Positions 33,723-44,045 of a DNA stretch of 64,000 nt are shown piece by piece (positions within the stretch are counted from its first letter, which is position 1; every line of letters starts with the position of its first letter). The notes under the pieces were generated by a model. That model was not told the DNA's origin. It ran no database searches and saw only the letters and a program-made list of their open reading frames with translations. This DNA comes from Nannochloropsis oceanica (taxonomy: Eukaryota > Sar > Eustigmatophyceae > Eustigmatales > Monodopsidaceae). The position numbers and the translations under genes are program-made. The DNA lies in NCBI GenBank assembly GCA_004519485.1, contig CP038131.1:62001-126000 (forward strand). The letters run 5' to 3'.

Positions 33723-36537
33723 CTACTTTGGCTTAGCACTCATAAATCCACTGTTCGAGTCAAACCAGCTCTTATTCGCCTCCTCCAGCCGCCTCTTTTT
33801 CTCTTCCATCGCATTCGGATTCACCAACTCTAGCCCTTGCGTCGGTGTAAACACCAGCGACGAGGCCATACCACCAGTCGCCCCAGAGCCTCCTCCCATG
33901 TCCAGCACAACCCTTCCTCCCCCGGACCCTCCCCCGCCCGCCATCTTCGCCATCTCCTCCTTCTTCTTTTTACCAATATTCTGCTTCTGCTCCTTAGCGC
34001 CTGGCAGTCGGAGTCTCCCTCCTTGCGACCCCAGCATACCTAGTGGAGGGAGGGAAGGACGGAGGGCGGGCGGGGAGGGAGGGAGGGGGTAACATACGTC
34101 AGGTGTTCGAGGAAAGGTAGCGGTACGATGGGGGGAAGGAAGGAAGGAAGAGAGGGAGGGAGGGAAGAGCACTTGAAAGCACGCACCTGTGTCCATACCC
34201 ATGGCCTCGTCGCCGTATTCTGCACCGGCGCTGGCGCCACCGAACGCCCTGAAAGAGATAAGGGGGGAGGGAAAGAGGGAAGGGAAAGAGAGGGAGGCCA
34301 GGGAGGGTAAGAGAGGATATAGCTTGGTGTTTTTAAAGTATGCAGAGGGAGGGTGGGAGGGAGAGAAGAAGGGAGGCAAAGAGGGAAAGCTGCGTACCGC
34401 CGTCCATGCTCCTTCCGCATCTCAGTCATCGCGAATCGCTCCTTCGCCTTACTGACCCTCTTCCCCGCCCTCTTCTTCCTCGCCTGCATCTCCGGCACCG
34501 GAAGGGCTTTTTTCTCCTTCCCTTTGCTGGGCTCTTGCCATTTCATGATCTTGTCTTCGCACTCCGCCCGAAACGCCCTCCCGCCCTCCCCCCCCTCCCC
34601 CCCTCCTTCCTGTTGATACGCATCCATACGGGTGGTCAAGGCGAACTTACTCGCCACCAACCGAAGCGCCTTTTGCCTCAAGGCCGGAGGGGCGCTCATG
34701 ACAACGTCACTCCCAATTAATACACCCGCGTGAGGGATGCCTTGGGCTGCAGCCATGCCCTGCAGGTGCTTCTTCTCCTGTCCCATCACCTGACAGGGGG
34801 AGGGAGGGGGGGAGGGAGGGAAGGGAGGAGAGGGTCGGTCACTTGAAATGAAAAGTAGCTGGCCCTTCCTCCCTCCCTCCCTTCCTCCCTCCCTCCCTTC
34901 CCTCATACTCTCTACCTGTAGGGGATGCGCTAAGGAGACACATCTCCCTCATCCCCTCCTTCCCTCCCTTCCTCCCTTCCTCCCTCCCCGTCCCTACCTG
35001 TATGTGACTCGCGGGAATGCGCGACAGGGACACTAACCCTCCCGCCAGACCCATCAGCTGGGCCGCTATCTTACTCCCAACAAGGGCACAGGTGTTGGGC
35101 GCCAAAACGCTCATCCTTCGTTCAACGTACGACAGGACGAGGGATCGTGCCTCCATAAGGGATAAGACGGCGTCGCATCCCCCCAGACATTCCGAAAGGA
35201 GAGAAGGCGGGAGGGGCTTCCCGCTGGTGCTACTGGCCGTGACGGACACCACCATCACAGTTGCAGATGGGAGGAGATCATTGAGGTCGACAATGGTCAG
35301 GTCCTGAGGGAGGGAGGGAGGGAGGAAGGGAGAGAGGAAGGGGAAGGGTGAGAGGAATGTGGCGCAGAAAGGCACACTGAGAGGGATAGGGGGAGGGAAG
35401 ATGGGAGGGCTCGTACCTACCATCTCGTTACCGATCTTCTGGACTGTTCGGACGTAGTCCAGCTTGTTGGGAACGAGGGACTCGAGCTCGGGGAACTTGA
35501 GGGAGTAGAGGTCAACCACAAACCGGTGCACGGTAAGTATCTCCTCGTCGATGTCTAGGGAGGAAGGAAAGGAAGGAAAGGATGGAGGGGGTAAAGGGCG
35601 AGTTGGTGGCATCAGTCGATCAGCATATAGTCCATCCGCCCCTCCGTCCCTCCCATCCCTCCGTCCCTCCGTCCCTTTTACCTTGCACCAATCGATTCGA
35701 TGACACAATCAGCTGATACTCTGGGTCACTCTCCAGCGGCACACTCATAGGAGGTGGATTCTCTATGCTAATCGCGTCCTTGACCTTCTCCAGGTGCTCT
35801 TGGTAGCGCCTGGTCTTACTTAAAGTAGCGACGACATCCAGCGTCTTCCCTTTCAGCTTTGGCAAAGCCTTTTCGAACTCACTGCCTCTCTCCACGTCCA
35901 TCCCCTCCTCCCCTCCCTCCTTCATTTTTCGTTTCTTTCGTCCGTTTTCCCTCCCCTCCTCCTCATCTTCGTCCTCGCTGTCATCGAGACTGTCGAGGTC
36001 TTCCGCCTTGACACGCACGCCTCCATTACTACTCTTGCCACCTCCTCCGTTGCCAACCGTGCCCTCCCTTCTCTCCTCCTCTTCCTCCTCCTCATCCTCT
36101 GAATCATCCCCGAGCCCATCCAAGTCGTTGATGAAGGAGTCGTCCCCAAGTGCTGTCTGTGTGCGCGTGGTGAAGGAGAGGGGGGCAGGCCGAGGAAAGG
36201 TGAGGGGGCGGCCAAGTGGACGGGTTGGAGGGAAAGAGAGAAGGTAGAGACGGGGGCGGGGGGCGACTAGAGTAGCAGCGATGCAATCTGACAAATAAAT
36301 ACGCATGAAAAGCAAGACGATGTCGGGGGACGTACCATGATGCAGAGACGGCCGCTTGCTTCCTGGAGAGGAGGTCGGTTGTTGCCTATGCTGCAGCTTG
36401 CTGCTCGTTGCTCCTGGGATGCGTGCATGAGGTGGGGAGCCGGAGAAAAAGTGGTTGGTGGTGGGCGTCTTAGTCTTAAGGCATTGCGCATGACCGATGA
36501 TTCCAACCCTCATACACAGGCAATAATAGCTTACCAT
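33723..36537 (-). CDS. PRPF31: U4/U6 snRNP protein Prp31, seven exons
   Basis: Core spliceosome protein that binds 15.5K/Snu13 on U4 snRNA and bridges U4/U6 with U5. Exons in transcript order: 36537-36535 (plus 5' UTR), 36156-35682, 35554-35421, 35303-34998, 34789-34398, 34248-34187, 34039-33723; all phases fit, giving about 562 residues. Exon 2 has the acidic N-terminus and the start of the NOSIC domain; exon 3 has KFPELESLVPNKLDYVRTVQ; exon 4 has ATVMVVSVTASSTSGKPLP and the Nop domain AGGLVSLSRIPASHIQ; exon 5 holds HAGVLIGSDVVMSAPPALR, WQEPSKGK and KERFAMTEMRKE; exon 7 ends with LVFTPTQGLELVNP. The start is inferred: exon 1 appears to end exactly with the ATG, followed by GTAAGC; an in-frame Met 14 codons upstream (36579) is the alternative. 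Introns 2 and 4 carry G-rich starts and C-rich ends. Confidence 0.93.
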
Positions 36538-37088
36538 GAGGAAGGAATGAGCACGAAGAATAAGGAGACGCCACTCCACGGTGCGCGCAGCACAGTTGTG
36601 TGGACGAAGGAGAAGGCGGGCCGCACAAGCGAACGCGGGTGGCCGCGGAGAGGCAGAGGAAACTTCTTCTCTATGTTTGCGTGCTTCGAAACGCTTTCAT
36701 GCACCTCATCTTTACCTACTCTCACGCTAACAACATAAGTAATCTCCATGTCTGTGGTGCTGAATGATTTTGGATGCCTTGTGGTGGACAAGCGTGGCTG
36801 CCATTCGTCTGAGCATCAGGAGGGGGAGGAGGCCTCATCGCCTAATCGACTCCTGCCTTTGGCCATCCACCAGCAGCCAACAGCGCCCAAGTACCAAGAC
36901 GAGACGTACGCTTACGCGTGGATTATGTTGCCTGCAGTGGGATAGCGGCTGGTGGAAAAAGAGGATGCCGGGGTTGAGAGCTGAGGCAACTTGCGCAGCG
37001 CTAGACCCAAAAGAAGGACATGGGGGGTGTTGGACACTCACAAAAACTCTCTCCACATAATCCCCACAACGACCACAGAGTAGTCACT
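36538..37088. other. Intergenic between divergent Prp31 and uS7 genes
   Basis: Contains the Prp31 5' UTR and the uS7 promoter/5' UTR. No separate gene is supported; the open frames here are short and unlike known proteins. Confidence 0.5.
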
Positions 37089-37950
37089 ATGGCTGACGAG
37101 ATTGTTCCTTTCGACGAGGCCGAGGCCGCCGTGCCCTTCGAAACCGACATGGCTGTGGGGTTCGAGGACAACACGGCCGACATCAAGCTCTTCGGCAAAT
37201 GGTACGTGGATGACGATTAAGCTTTCCCGCAGCGCCCAATCCTTCTTGCATCCTCCCGTGTTCCATCTATGTAACAAGCCTTTGAGCATGTGGCCGTAAT
37301 GTACTCGAGCTAGCTGTTTGCGCCGCAGCCAAAGCTTTCGCTTCTATTGCTTGTAATTCCGCCTCGTTCTCATCCCAATCCATGCCCATTCCTCCCTCTG
37401 CAGGAGCCTGTCCGACGTCGAGATCAAGGACTTGTCCCTGGAGGACTACATTGGCGTGAATGGCAAGTGCGCCACCTACCTCCCTCACACGGCGGGCCGC
37501 TACCAAAAGAAGCGCTTTCGCAAGGCGCAGTGCCCCGTGGTGGAACGGTTGGCGAACTCGCTTATGCGCAAGGGCCGCAACAGCGGGAAAAAGCTCATGG
37601 CTAACCGGATCGTGAAGCACACCCTCGAGATTATTCACCTCCTGACGGATCAGAACCCGGTGCAGGTGGTGGTGGACAGCATTATCAATGCCGGTCCTCG
37701 GGAGGACTCGACCCGGGTGGGTTCTGCCGGTGTGGTGCGACGACAAGCCGTTGATATGTCTCCCTTCCGCCGTGTTAACCAGGCCATCTACCTGATCACC
37801 ACGGGCGCGCGCGAGTCGAGCTTTAGGAACATTAAGACGATTGCCGAGACGTTGGCGGATGAGATCATTAACGCCGCTAAGGGGAGCTCCAACAGTTATG
37901 CCATTAAGAAGAAGGACGAGGTGGAGCGTGTCGCCAAGGCGAACAGATAA
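37089..37950 (+). CDS. RPS5: 40S ribosomal protein uS7 (RPS5), two exons
   Basis: Cytosolic small-subunit head protein that contacts the E-site tRNA and mRNA. Exons 37089-37201 and 37404-37950 (intron 202 bases, phase 2) give 219 residues, close to the usual eukaryotic length of about 200. Exon 1 reads [20 protein letters not shown]; the Trp codon of FGKW|SL is split by the intron. Exon 2 has the diagnostic [40 protein letters not shown] and ends [18 protein letters not shown], the standard uS7 C-terminus. The gene lacks the low-complexity insertions of its neighbours, as expected for a highly expressed conserved protein. Its intron also lacks GGGA/CCCT tracts. Confidence 0.98.
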
Positions 37951-39156
37951 ACAATCAGTGGGAGGAAGGGAGAGGGATGAAGGGTACATGGACGGGAAGA
38001 AGGAAGGGGTGTGATGCGCAGGCTGTTGATTCGAGGAAGAGCAGCAGACTGGAGGGATGGAGGAAAGGAGGGAGAGAGAGAGAGAGGGAGCAGGTGTGAA
38101 AGGAGAAGATGGTTTATCTACGATTTCTTTCGTATTTCGGTTCGTCTCTTAATGGTTCTCCTCCATCTCCTTTCATGGGGGAGGGAGGAAGGGAGGGAAG
38201 GAGGGGGAGAGGGAAGATGGAGGAATCATAGGCATCCAACCTGGACGCAACTCTCTTGTGGGGGTGATGAGGGAGGGAGGGAGGGAGGGAGGGAGAGAGG
38301 GAGGGAGGGAGGGAGGGAGGGAGGGAGGGAGGGAGGGAGGGAGGGAGGAACATCCCTCGAATATATTCCCCCTTTTTCTCGTTTCCGACCCTCTTTTCCG
38401 GGTATTTTCGCATAAGACGCTCTAAAAGAAGAGAAGAAGACTCTCGAAAATGAACACAAGCCTGTCCTATCTACACGGCGGCTTGCTGATGAGGATTACT
38501 TGTTGGCGATAGCTGGGGTCGCGTTGTCGGTGCGCAGATGCCAGAGATATTAAGTTGCTTTCCTTGCCGCCAGATTGGGGGCACAGGCTGGATGTGCCAT
38601 GGCCTTGATCTTCCATTGACGTTACTTTTTTACATAGATCAATCGCACTGTCGAAAAGCCGCGATGGGCCACAAGGTACGTATAATATTATGGGCCAAAG
38701 GGCACGTATCTTGTGTTGAAAATGCCCAAAAAGAAGACCAGGCCATGATCAACTGCCAGGTGATGATTTCTGCATGACGACAACGATGTACTCGGACGCT
38801 AAAGTAGGTGTCTTGCTTATCAGGCCGCACAGTCTCATGATCCCTTGGGGAAAGCGGAAAGGCGAGGCTCGAAGTTTTCGAATCTTTCGGTGATTCCAGC
38901 GCGTGCGTGCGTGCATATGTAAGTTCTAGGTTTGTCGGACAGCTACGAGAGAACTATCCGTGAGCTGTACACACTGTTTCTTTCCTTTTATCTCTCCTGA
39001 TGTTTTTTCCTCTTGCCCTCTCTGTGACACAAACACACACTCCCCCTCTCTCTCTCTCTCGTGGTTGAACGATATTTACACACATACCTTCTCACGTCTC
39101 TCAGCAGACCCCTCTATCAATCTCTCTATTTTTCGTCTATCGTCATTAACTTCTTT
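37951..39156. other. Intergenic between convergent genes, 1.2 kb
   Basis: Dominated in its first half by GGGA repeats (longest run listed separately). From 38400 to 39000 the sequence is ordinary with no recognisable gene; the longest frame (38538-38777) has no similarity I can name. A CT microsatellite lies at 39046-39060. Confidence 0.5.
38271..38348. repeat. (GGGA)n microsatellite, 78 bases
   Basis: Almost perfect GGGA tetranucleotide run, the longest intergenic one in the window. Same motif as in the introns; capable of forming G-quadruplexes on the + strand. Confidence 0.95.
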
Positions 39157-41384
39157 TCACGCCACGATCTCCTCTTTCTCTTCTTTCTCCTCCTCCTCCT
39201 CCTCCTCCTCCTCCTCCTCCTCCTCTCCTTTCTTCCCCTCCTCCTTCTCCTCGATCGAATCCAAGCTTTGGTAAAACAACAGATACGCTTCGCTCTCCAG
39301 CACCTCCTCTTCGGTCGCTGGGGCCACCGCATCATCCGATATGTGGACCCAAACATTGCTCTCCACCTTCAACGAATCCTGATTCCCGCCCGCCCTCCCT
39401 CCCCCCCTCTCTTCTTCGGCGGATGGGGTTTGGAGGAGGGTGGAGGGGGAAGGAGAGGGGGAGAGGCGACGATAGGCCGTGTAGTGACCCGAATCGGCGG
39501 AGCCATGGTGGACGATGACGGCCTGAAGGAGGTACTTATAGCAGAGGGAAGAGGAGAAGGAAGAGGGAGAAGAAGAGGGTACAGAGGAGTGGGGAGAAAT
39601 GGTGAAGATTGAGGAGGAGGAGGAGGAGGAGGGTGCCATAATGGGGGCGCTGAGTGATAGCTTGTACTCATTGCAGTAGTGAATTCCATTGCCGTTGCTC
39701 AGCCTTTCCTCCCTCCGTCCCTCCTCCCTCTCCTCCTCCCCTCCCTCCCCCTTCCCCTCCGCTTGCCACCGCACCATGGCAGCCCCCCTCCACCTCGTTC
39801 CCCCCTTCCCCACCTCCATCTCTCCCGCCCTTTTCATCGGCTGCTGTAAAGCAACATCCGCACTCATTCCTCCTCCATAAGCCGCGAAACCTGTCATGTC
39901 CATCAATAAGGGGAAGATGACTTTCTCCTTCACCTTGAGCATCTTTTGCAGGGAAGGAGAGAAGACACGACGCCCCAAATGGAGACAAAGGAGGGGGGGG
40001 AGGCGAGAGAACACCAGCCTTTTGCGAAACTGCCGGCGGAGGCCTTCCTCTTTCGGCCGCCCTTCCTTTGTGAAGGATGAGGAGAAGGGAGGGAGGGAAG
40101 GAGGGAGGGCAAACGGTTCGTCGGGATTAAGTTGCTGTAGTCGGTGTCTTTCAGCTGTGAGGATTTGAAGGTCCTTCTCCCACTTGGCCATGAGACTCCC
40201 CATTCCTCCCTCAAGGCCTGCTTCCTTAACATTGTGAATGGAACTTTGGATTTTCTCTGTCTGGGACATCAGTCTTTGAAGGGCGGATTTGTGGGTGCAG
40301 GACCAGCATTCAACGTCTAGGACGTGCTCTGCCGAGGCGAAAGAGTGGAGGATACTCGACAGGTGGGTGCCGGAGGAGGAGGGGGTGGGGGCGGGGCGGA
40401 GCCAGGAGGGGGAGGAGGAAGGGAGGGAAGAAGGAGAGAAGGAGGAGGAGGAGGGGGAAGGGGAGAAAGAGAGGGGGAGAGCAATGTCGATAAAAGCAGA
40501 ATTTTGGATGGGGCGTCGGTGACCGCATTCCACGCACTGCAACACAGAGGCTAACCAGCCAGAGAAGGGATTGCGGAGGGAAAAGGAGGAGGGGGAGGAG
40601 GAGGGGAAGGAGGAAGGGGGAGAAGGGGAGAAAGAAGAGGGAGGGGAGGCAAAGGTGGAAAGGCCCCGAAATTTTTGGGTGAGGTCCTTAAGTCCCCCTC
40701 CTACTTTTCCTTTCCTCCCTCCTTCCCTCCCTCCTCCCCTTCTGCCGCCGGTGCTTGGTGTTTGCGAGATGGAAGGAGATGGAACCGAATGGGATGCATA
40801 TCTTGGTGAGGAAGAGAAGTAAGAGGAGGAGAAAGAGGAGGAGGGGGACGAGGAGACTGAGTAGGAGGGTCTGTGCTTAAGCTCATCGGTTAAAAGGCCG
40901 AGGAGGAGTTGGAGTAGTTCTTCCGCATCTTGTTGTTCGTGTGTTTGAAAAAAAGAAGCGCAGCGTATCCGAAGGGTTTGAAGGAGGTCCATGGGATGAA
41001 AGGCGGTGCTGTGGGGCGGAAGAGGGGGAGAGGTTCGCGAGGAGGAAGAGGAGGAGGAAGAGGAGGAGGAAGAGGAGGAGGGAGGAGCGACGGCGACGGG
41101 TTTGAGGCGGAGGAGGCATTCAAGGACAAGGCGGCTTACGGGGGATTCTTGGGCGTGGTGGGAGTCAACGGCTTGTTGGAGGGAGTCGACAAAGGGTGGG
41201 AGGGTGGCGAGGGATTGGAGAACGGTGTTAAGAAAACAGGTGTTTCCTAGGTTGGCTAGGCCCGGTACGGTCCATGACACTTGCTGCTGCTGCTGCTCCT
41301 GCTGCAGCCGCTGCTTTTTCTTACTATTATTTCCTTCCTTTCCATTAATGCTGCAATTGTTTTGGCTCTTGGACGGAGTGCCAT

Positions 41385-41431
<47 letters not shown>

Positions 41432-41799
41432 GTGCTGCCATTGTTGGCGTTTGTCAAATGACTTAGTGCCTTTTCTTGGAGGCATCGGACGACCCCATCC
41501 AAGTTGCTCGGTTGGGTAAGTAACGTGCCCATTGGCTGGCCTCGTCGCCAGGCTACGGAAGAGTACATTCTTTTTTGCCAGGTGTTGGTGCTTATGGCTT
41601 GAGTGAGGACGTGCAACGGAGGAGGACGAGGGAAGTTCGTGCCTATGCGCAGTTGATGTACCGAAGCATCCGGGTGAAGCAGGAAGGGATAGGGTGGGAT
41701 GCGGCCTACAATGCGGTTTGCAATCTGTGGCATTTTAGGAAAGAGGGGAAAGCCGTGAGTTGTGGTGCGTGCGGGAATGGTGAGGTAGGATAGAGACAA
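39157..41799 (-). CDS. Ubiquitin-specific protease, USP30-like
   Basis: Single ORF of 880 residues. USP-family cysteine protease: Cys box GLANLGNTCFLNTVLQSL with nucleophile near Cys188, QEQDAEELLQLLLGLL shortly after, a CxxC pair on each side of a finger region (LQCVECGHRRPIQ; LDVECWSCTHKS), and the His box YLLQAVIVHHGSADSGHYTAY near the C-terminus followed by VWVHISDDAVAPAT and SEAYLLFYQSL. The HHG...SGHxxxYRR and WVxxSDD pattern is that of USP30, the mitochondrial outer membrane deubiquitinase with a Cys-His-Ser triad; here too Ser stands where most USPs have Asp or Asn. No clear membrane anchor is seen, although the N-terminus is basic and could target an organelle. Large Ser/Pro and Gly insertions and a C-terminal poly-Glu run (repeat at 39187-39227) lengthen the protein. 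Start at 41799 assumed; Met 23 possible. Confidence 0.88.
39187..39227. repeat. (TCC)n repeat, coding on the minus strand
   Basis: Perfect CTC/TCC run, read as GAG codons and giving the poly-Glu end of the USP30-like protein. Confidence 0.9.
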
Positions 41800-42231
41800 G
41801 GGGTAAATACGCTAGGTGCCAATCATTGATTTGGGGGGTGGGGGGTTAAGTGTGTTTTCCTTTGTAATTTCTCAGACCAACCGGGGGGCCTTACTGTACA
41901 GGTAACTGTTTGGCGAGATGTATGTGCTTTTACCCTCTAGTGTGGTGCTTTGTATTTTGTCTTGGGGGAAAGTTGGTTCTTGCCGACCTACCCCCCATTC
42001 CTCCCCCTCTGCCTCCTCCTCCCTCCTGGAAATCATCCCACACTCATCTCACACACACTGTCGGCCCCTTGGCCTTTCACGCCACATCATACATAGCTGT
42101 ACATACATTAGGTACCAGCGGGCTGTGGCCTTCATTCATTTTTGCTCCTCTCGACCACACATCCACCGTCATCCCGCCATCCCCGCCCCTCTGGTCCGTT
42201 GCGCCTCTTCCTCCGCCATCCTTATCTACAC
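41800..42231. other. Intergenic between divergent genes
   Basis: Upstream region of the USP30-like and small membrane protein genes. No gene is supported; the + frames here run into the next gene as probable 5' UTR. Confidence 0.5.
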
Positions 42232-42834
42232 ATGCGTCTTCCCCCCCGCACCGCCAAGCGCTTTGGGTGGGACTGGTGGGCCTGGAACATGGTGCTGGCC
42301 GCCACGCCGGCCACCATTTTATGGTACGGGCTATCCCGGACACGGGAGGGGATGAAGGGAGAGATGGGGCAGCTCAAGGCCGCGATTGCCGAGCAAAAGG
42401 AGCACATGCATCGACAGGACAGACAGCAGCAAGGGAGGGGAGGATTGACCGTTAAAAGTGACATATCAACATCACCTGCAGTGGTGGTGGCGGGGGTTGT
42501 GAAAGGAGGGACGCCTGAGGAAAGAATAGCGCATCTGGAGTCCAGACTAGCTGTACTGGAGGGGCATTTAAGGGGAAGAGATTGGAATGATGGATCAGAA
42601 AGTAGTAACAGCAGTGTTGGTAGCAGTGCTATGGGAGAAGAATTGTTGTCGGGCGTGAAGAGGCGGATGTTAGGTCAATTTGAGGAAGGAGTATTAGAGG
42701 CCTTAACAAAGATAAGACGCGGGGGTTCTGCCGCTGCTGCTTCTTCTACTGCTGCTGCAAGTGTTGCTGCTGCCGCTGCTGAGGAGAAGGGGAATGGAAA
42801 GAAAACGGTAGGGATGGAGCAATCAGCGCAATAA
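42232..42834 (+). CDS. Small single-pass membrane protein with coiled coil, unknown
   Basis: About 200 residues from the Met at 42232 (MRLPPRTAKRFGWDWWAWNM); an upstream in-frame Met at 42142 would add 30 Pro/Ser/His-rich residues and seems less likely. One hydrophobic helix at about 13-30 (WAWNMVLAATPATILWYGL) is followed by a predicted coiled coil (about 35-60, MKGEMGQLKAAIAEQKEHM) and a second short one (about 93-110, ERIAHLESRLAVLEGHL). The end is Ala/Ser-rich. The build, basic start then membrane anchor then coiled coil, suits a small mitochondrial or ER membrane protein, but I do not recognise the family. Confidence 0.6.
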   Translation: MRLPPRTAKRFGWDWWAWNMVLAATPATILWYGLSRTREGMKGEMGQLKAAIAEQKEHMHRQDRQQQGRGGLTVKSDISTSPAVVVAGVVKGGTPEERIAHLESRLAVLEGHLRGRDWNDGSESSNSSVGSSAMGEELLSGVKRRMLGQFEEGVLEALTKIRRGGSAAAASSTAAASVAAAAAEEKGNGKKTVGMEQSAQ

Positions 42835-44045
42835 TAAAAGCCATAAGGTGAGGATAGAATCCCAGCCGCGAAAATTGACTTGTGAAATAAATGAAAATAA
42901 ACGCAATTACGCAGTTCGTTAACATACCAGTAGACACCTACATATCACCATCAACCCCCCCCCCCCCTATCTTTCCCTCACAAAACAAAAGAAATATCTC
43001 TGTGTGTGTGCAGTGCGTGTGTTTTATAATTTATTTCTTCGGATCAATCAATTTTGAAGGGCGTCCTCTCTAATATGGATTACTTTGTGGATGATGTATC
43101 TTGATTTCCTTCCATCCATCCCTCCCTTGCTGTTGCTGCGTGCGTCTCGGCTTTACCTCTCAGGCCACACCCTTTTCCTGACTACTGCTGTTGCCGTTGT
43201 TGCTGCTTCTGCTGCTCTTTTCCCTATCTTTAATTTCTTTATCTTCCCTCTTCATTGGATCTGCTGCAGTTGTCACTCCCGGAAAATTAAAACGTTCATG
43301 ATAGCATCACCATTTCCTTGTTCCCTCTCTCGAACCTCTCGTTATCTGTAATTCCAACCCTGGTGCTGTTTTCCCATCTCTTTATTTCTCAGGCGACGCC
43401 CTCTTCCTTTCTTGAGTCTTCCCCCTGTCTAGTTTTAAGTTATTTCTTATACACCCGTCTGACTCCCCCTTTCCTGCCTTCCCTCTACCCATCTTTTCAT
43501 CCACCCACTTGCATGATGCGTCGTTGATCATTCTCTTCTTCGTGATGCCCCATGGCGGAAGAGGAGAAAGAAAACACTCCAGTCTTACACAGAAGGAGTC
43601 ATTTTTCATTAAATTTTCTCCGTCCCCTATTTCCCCCCAATTCTGCCTTAGAAGACAAATGATTTAGGCCACGAGACGCCGGACAGTGACTTTTACCACC
43701 ATGCCCGAAATTGCAGAAATACCGATGGATGAACAAAAAGAGAGGAAGAACACGGGAAATATCATTTACCGAATACTAAAGGACACCAGGCACAACACAC
43801 TCAGCACTCACTCTCTCTCTCGTGAGCTCGCTTTCTGACACCATCTTGCCGGATATGGAATCAAAAGGAGGGTAACAGACTTATTAATATCTCGGACAGA
43901 TAAAAAACGGACAGGGCCGTCATTTGACGTGAGATTTAAAAATTAGGAACTTGGGAAAAAACCTCTCAATGTACAGATCCTTACTAAGCACACCTAAGCA
44001 ACACCGCAGTTCCCCCTTCCTTAAACCCGTAAATAGCCCCCCACC
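42835..44045. other. Intergenic between convergent genes, 1.2 kb
   Basis: Relatively AT-rich, with a C run at 42955-42967 and pyrimidine-rich stretches to 43630. No gene or RNA was recognised. It probably includes long 3' UTRs. Confidence 0.5.

Noticed and set aside
34901-34940. Possible 14-base micro-exon in Prp31 intron 4 (between TTAG and GTAGAG)
   Set aside because: The neighbouring exons join in phase 0 and align to the Prp31 family without it.
38538-38777. Plus-strand ORF of 79 codons
   Set aside because: No family resemblance and no context; length is within chance expectation.
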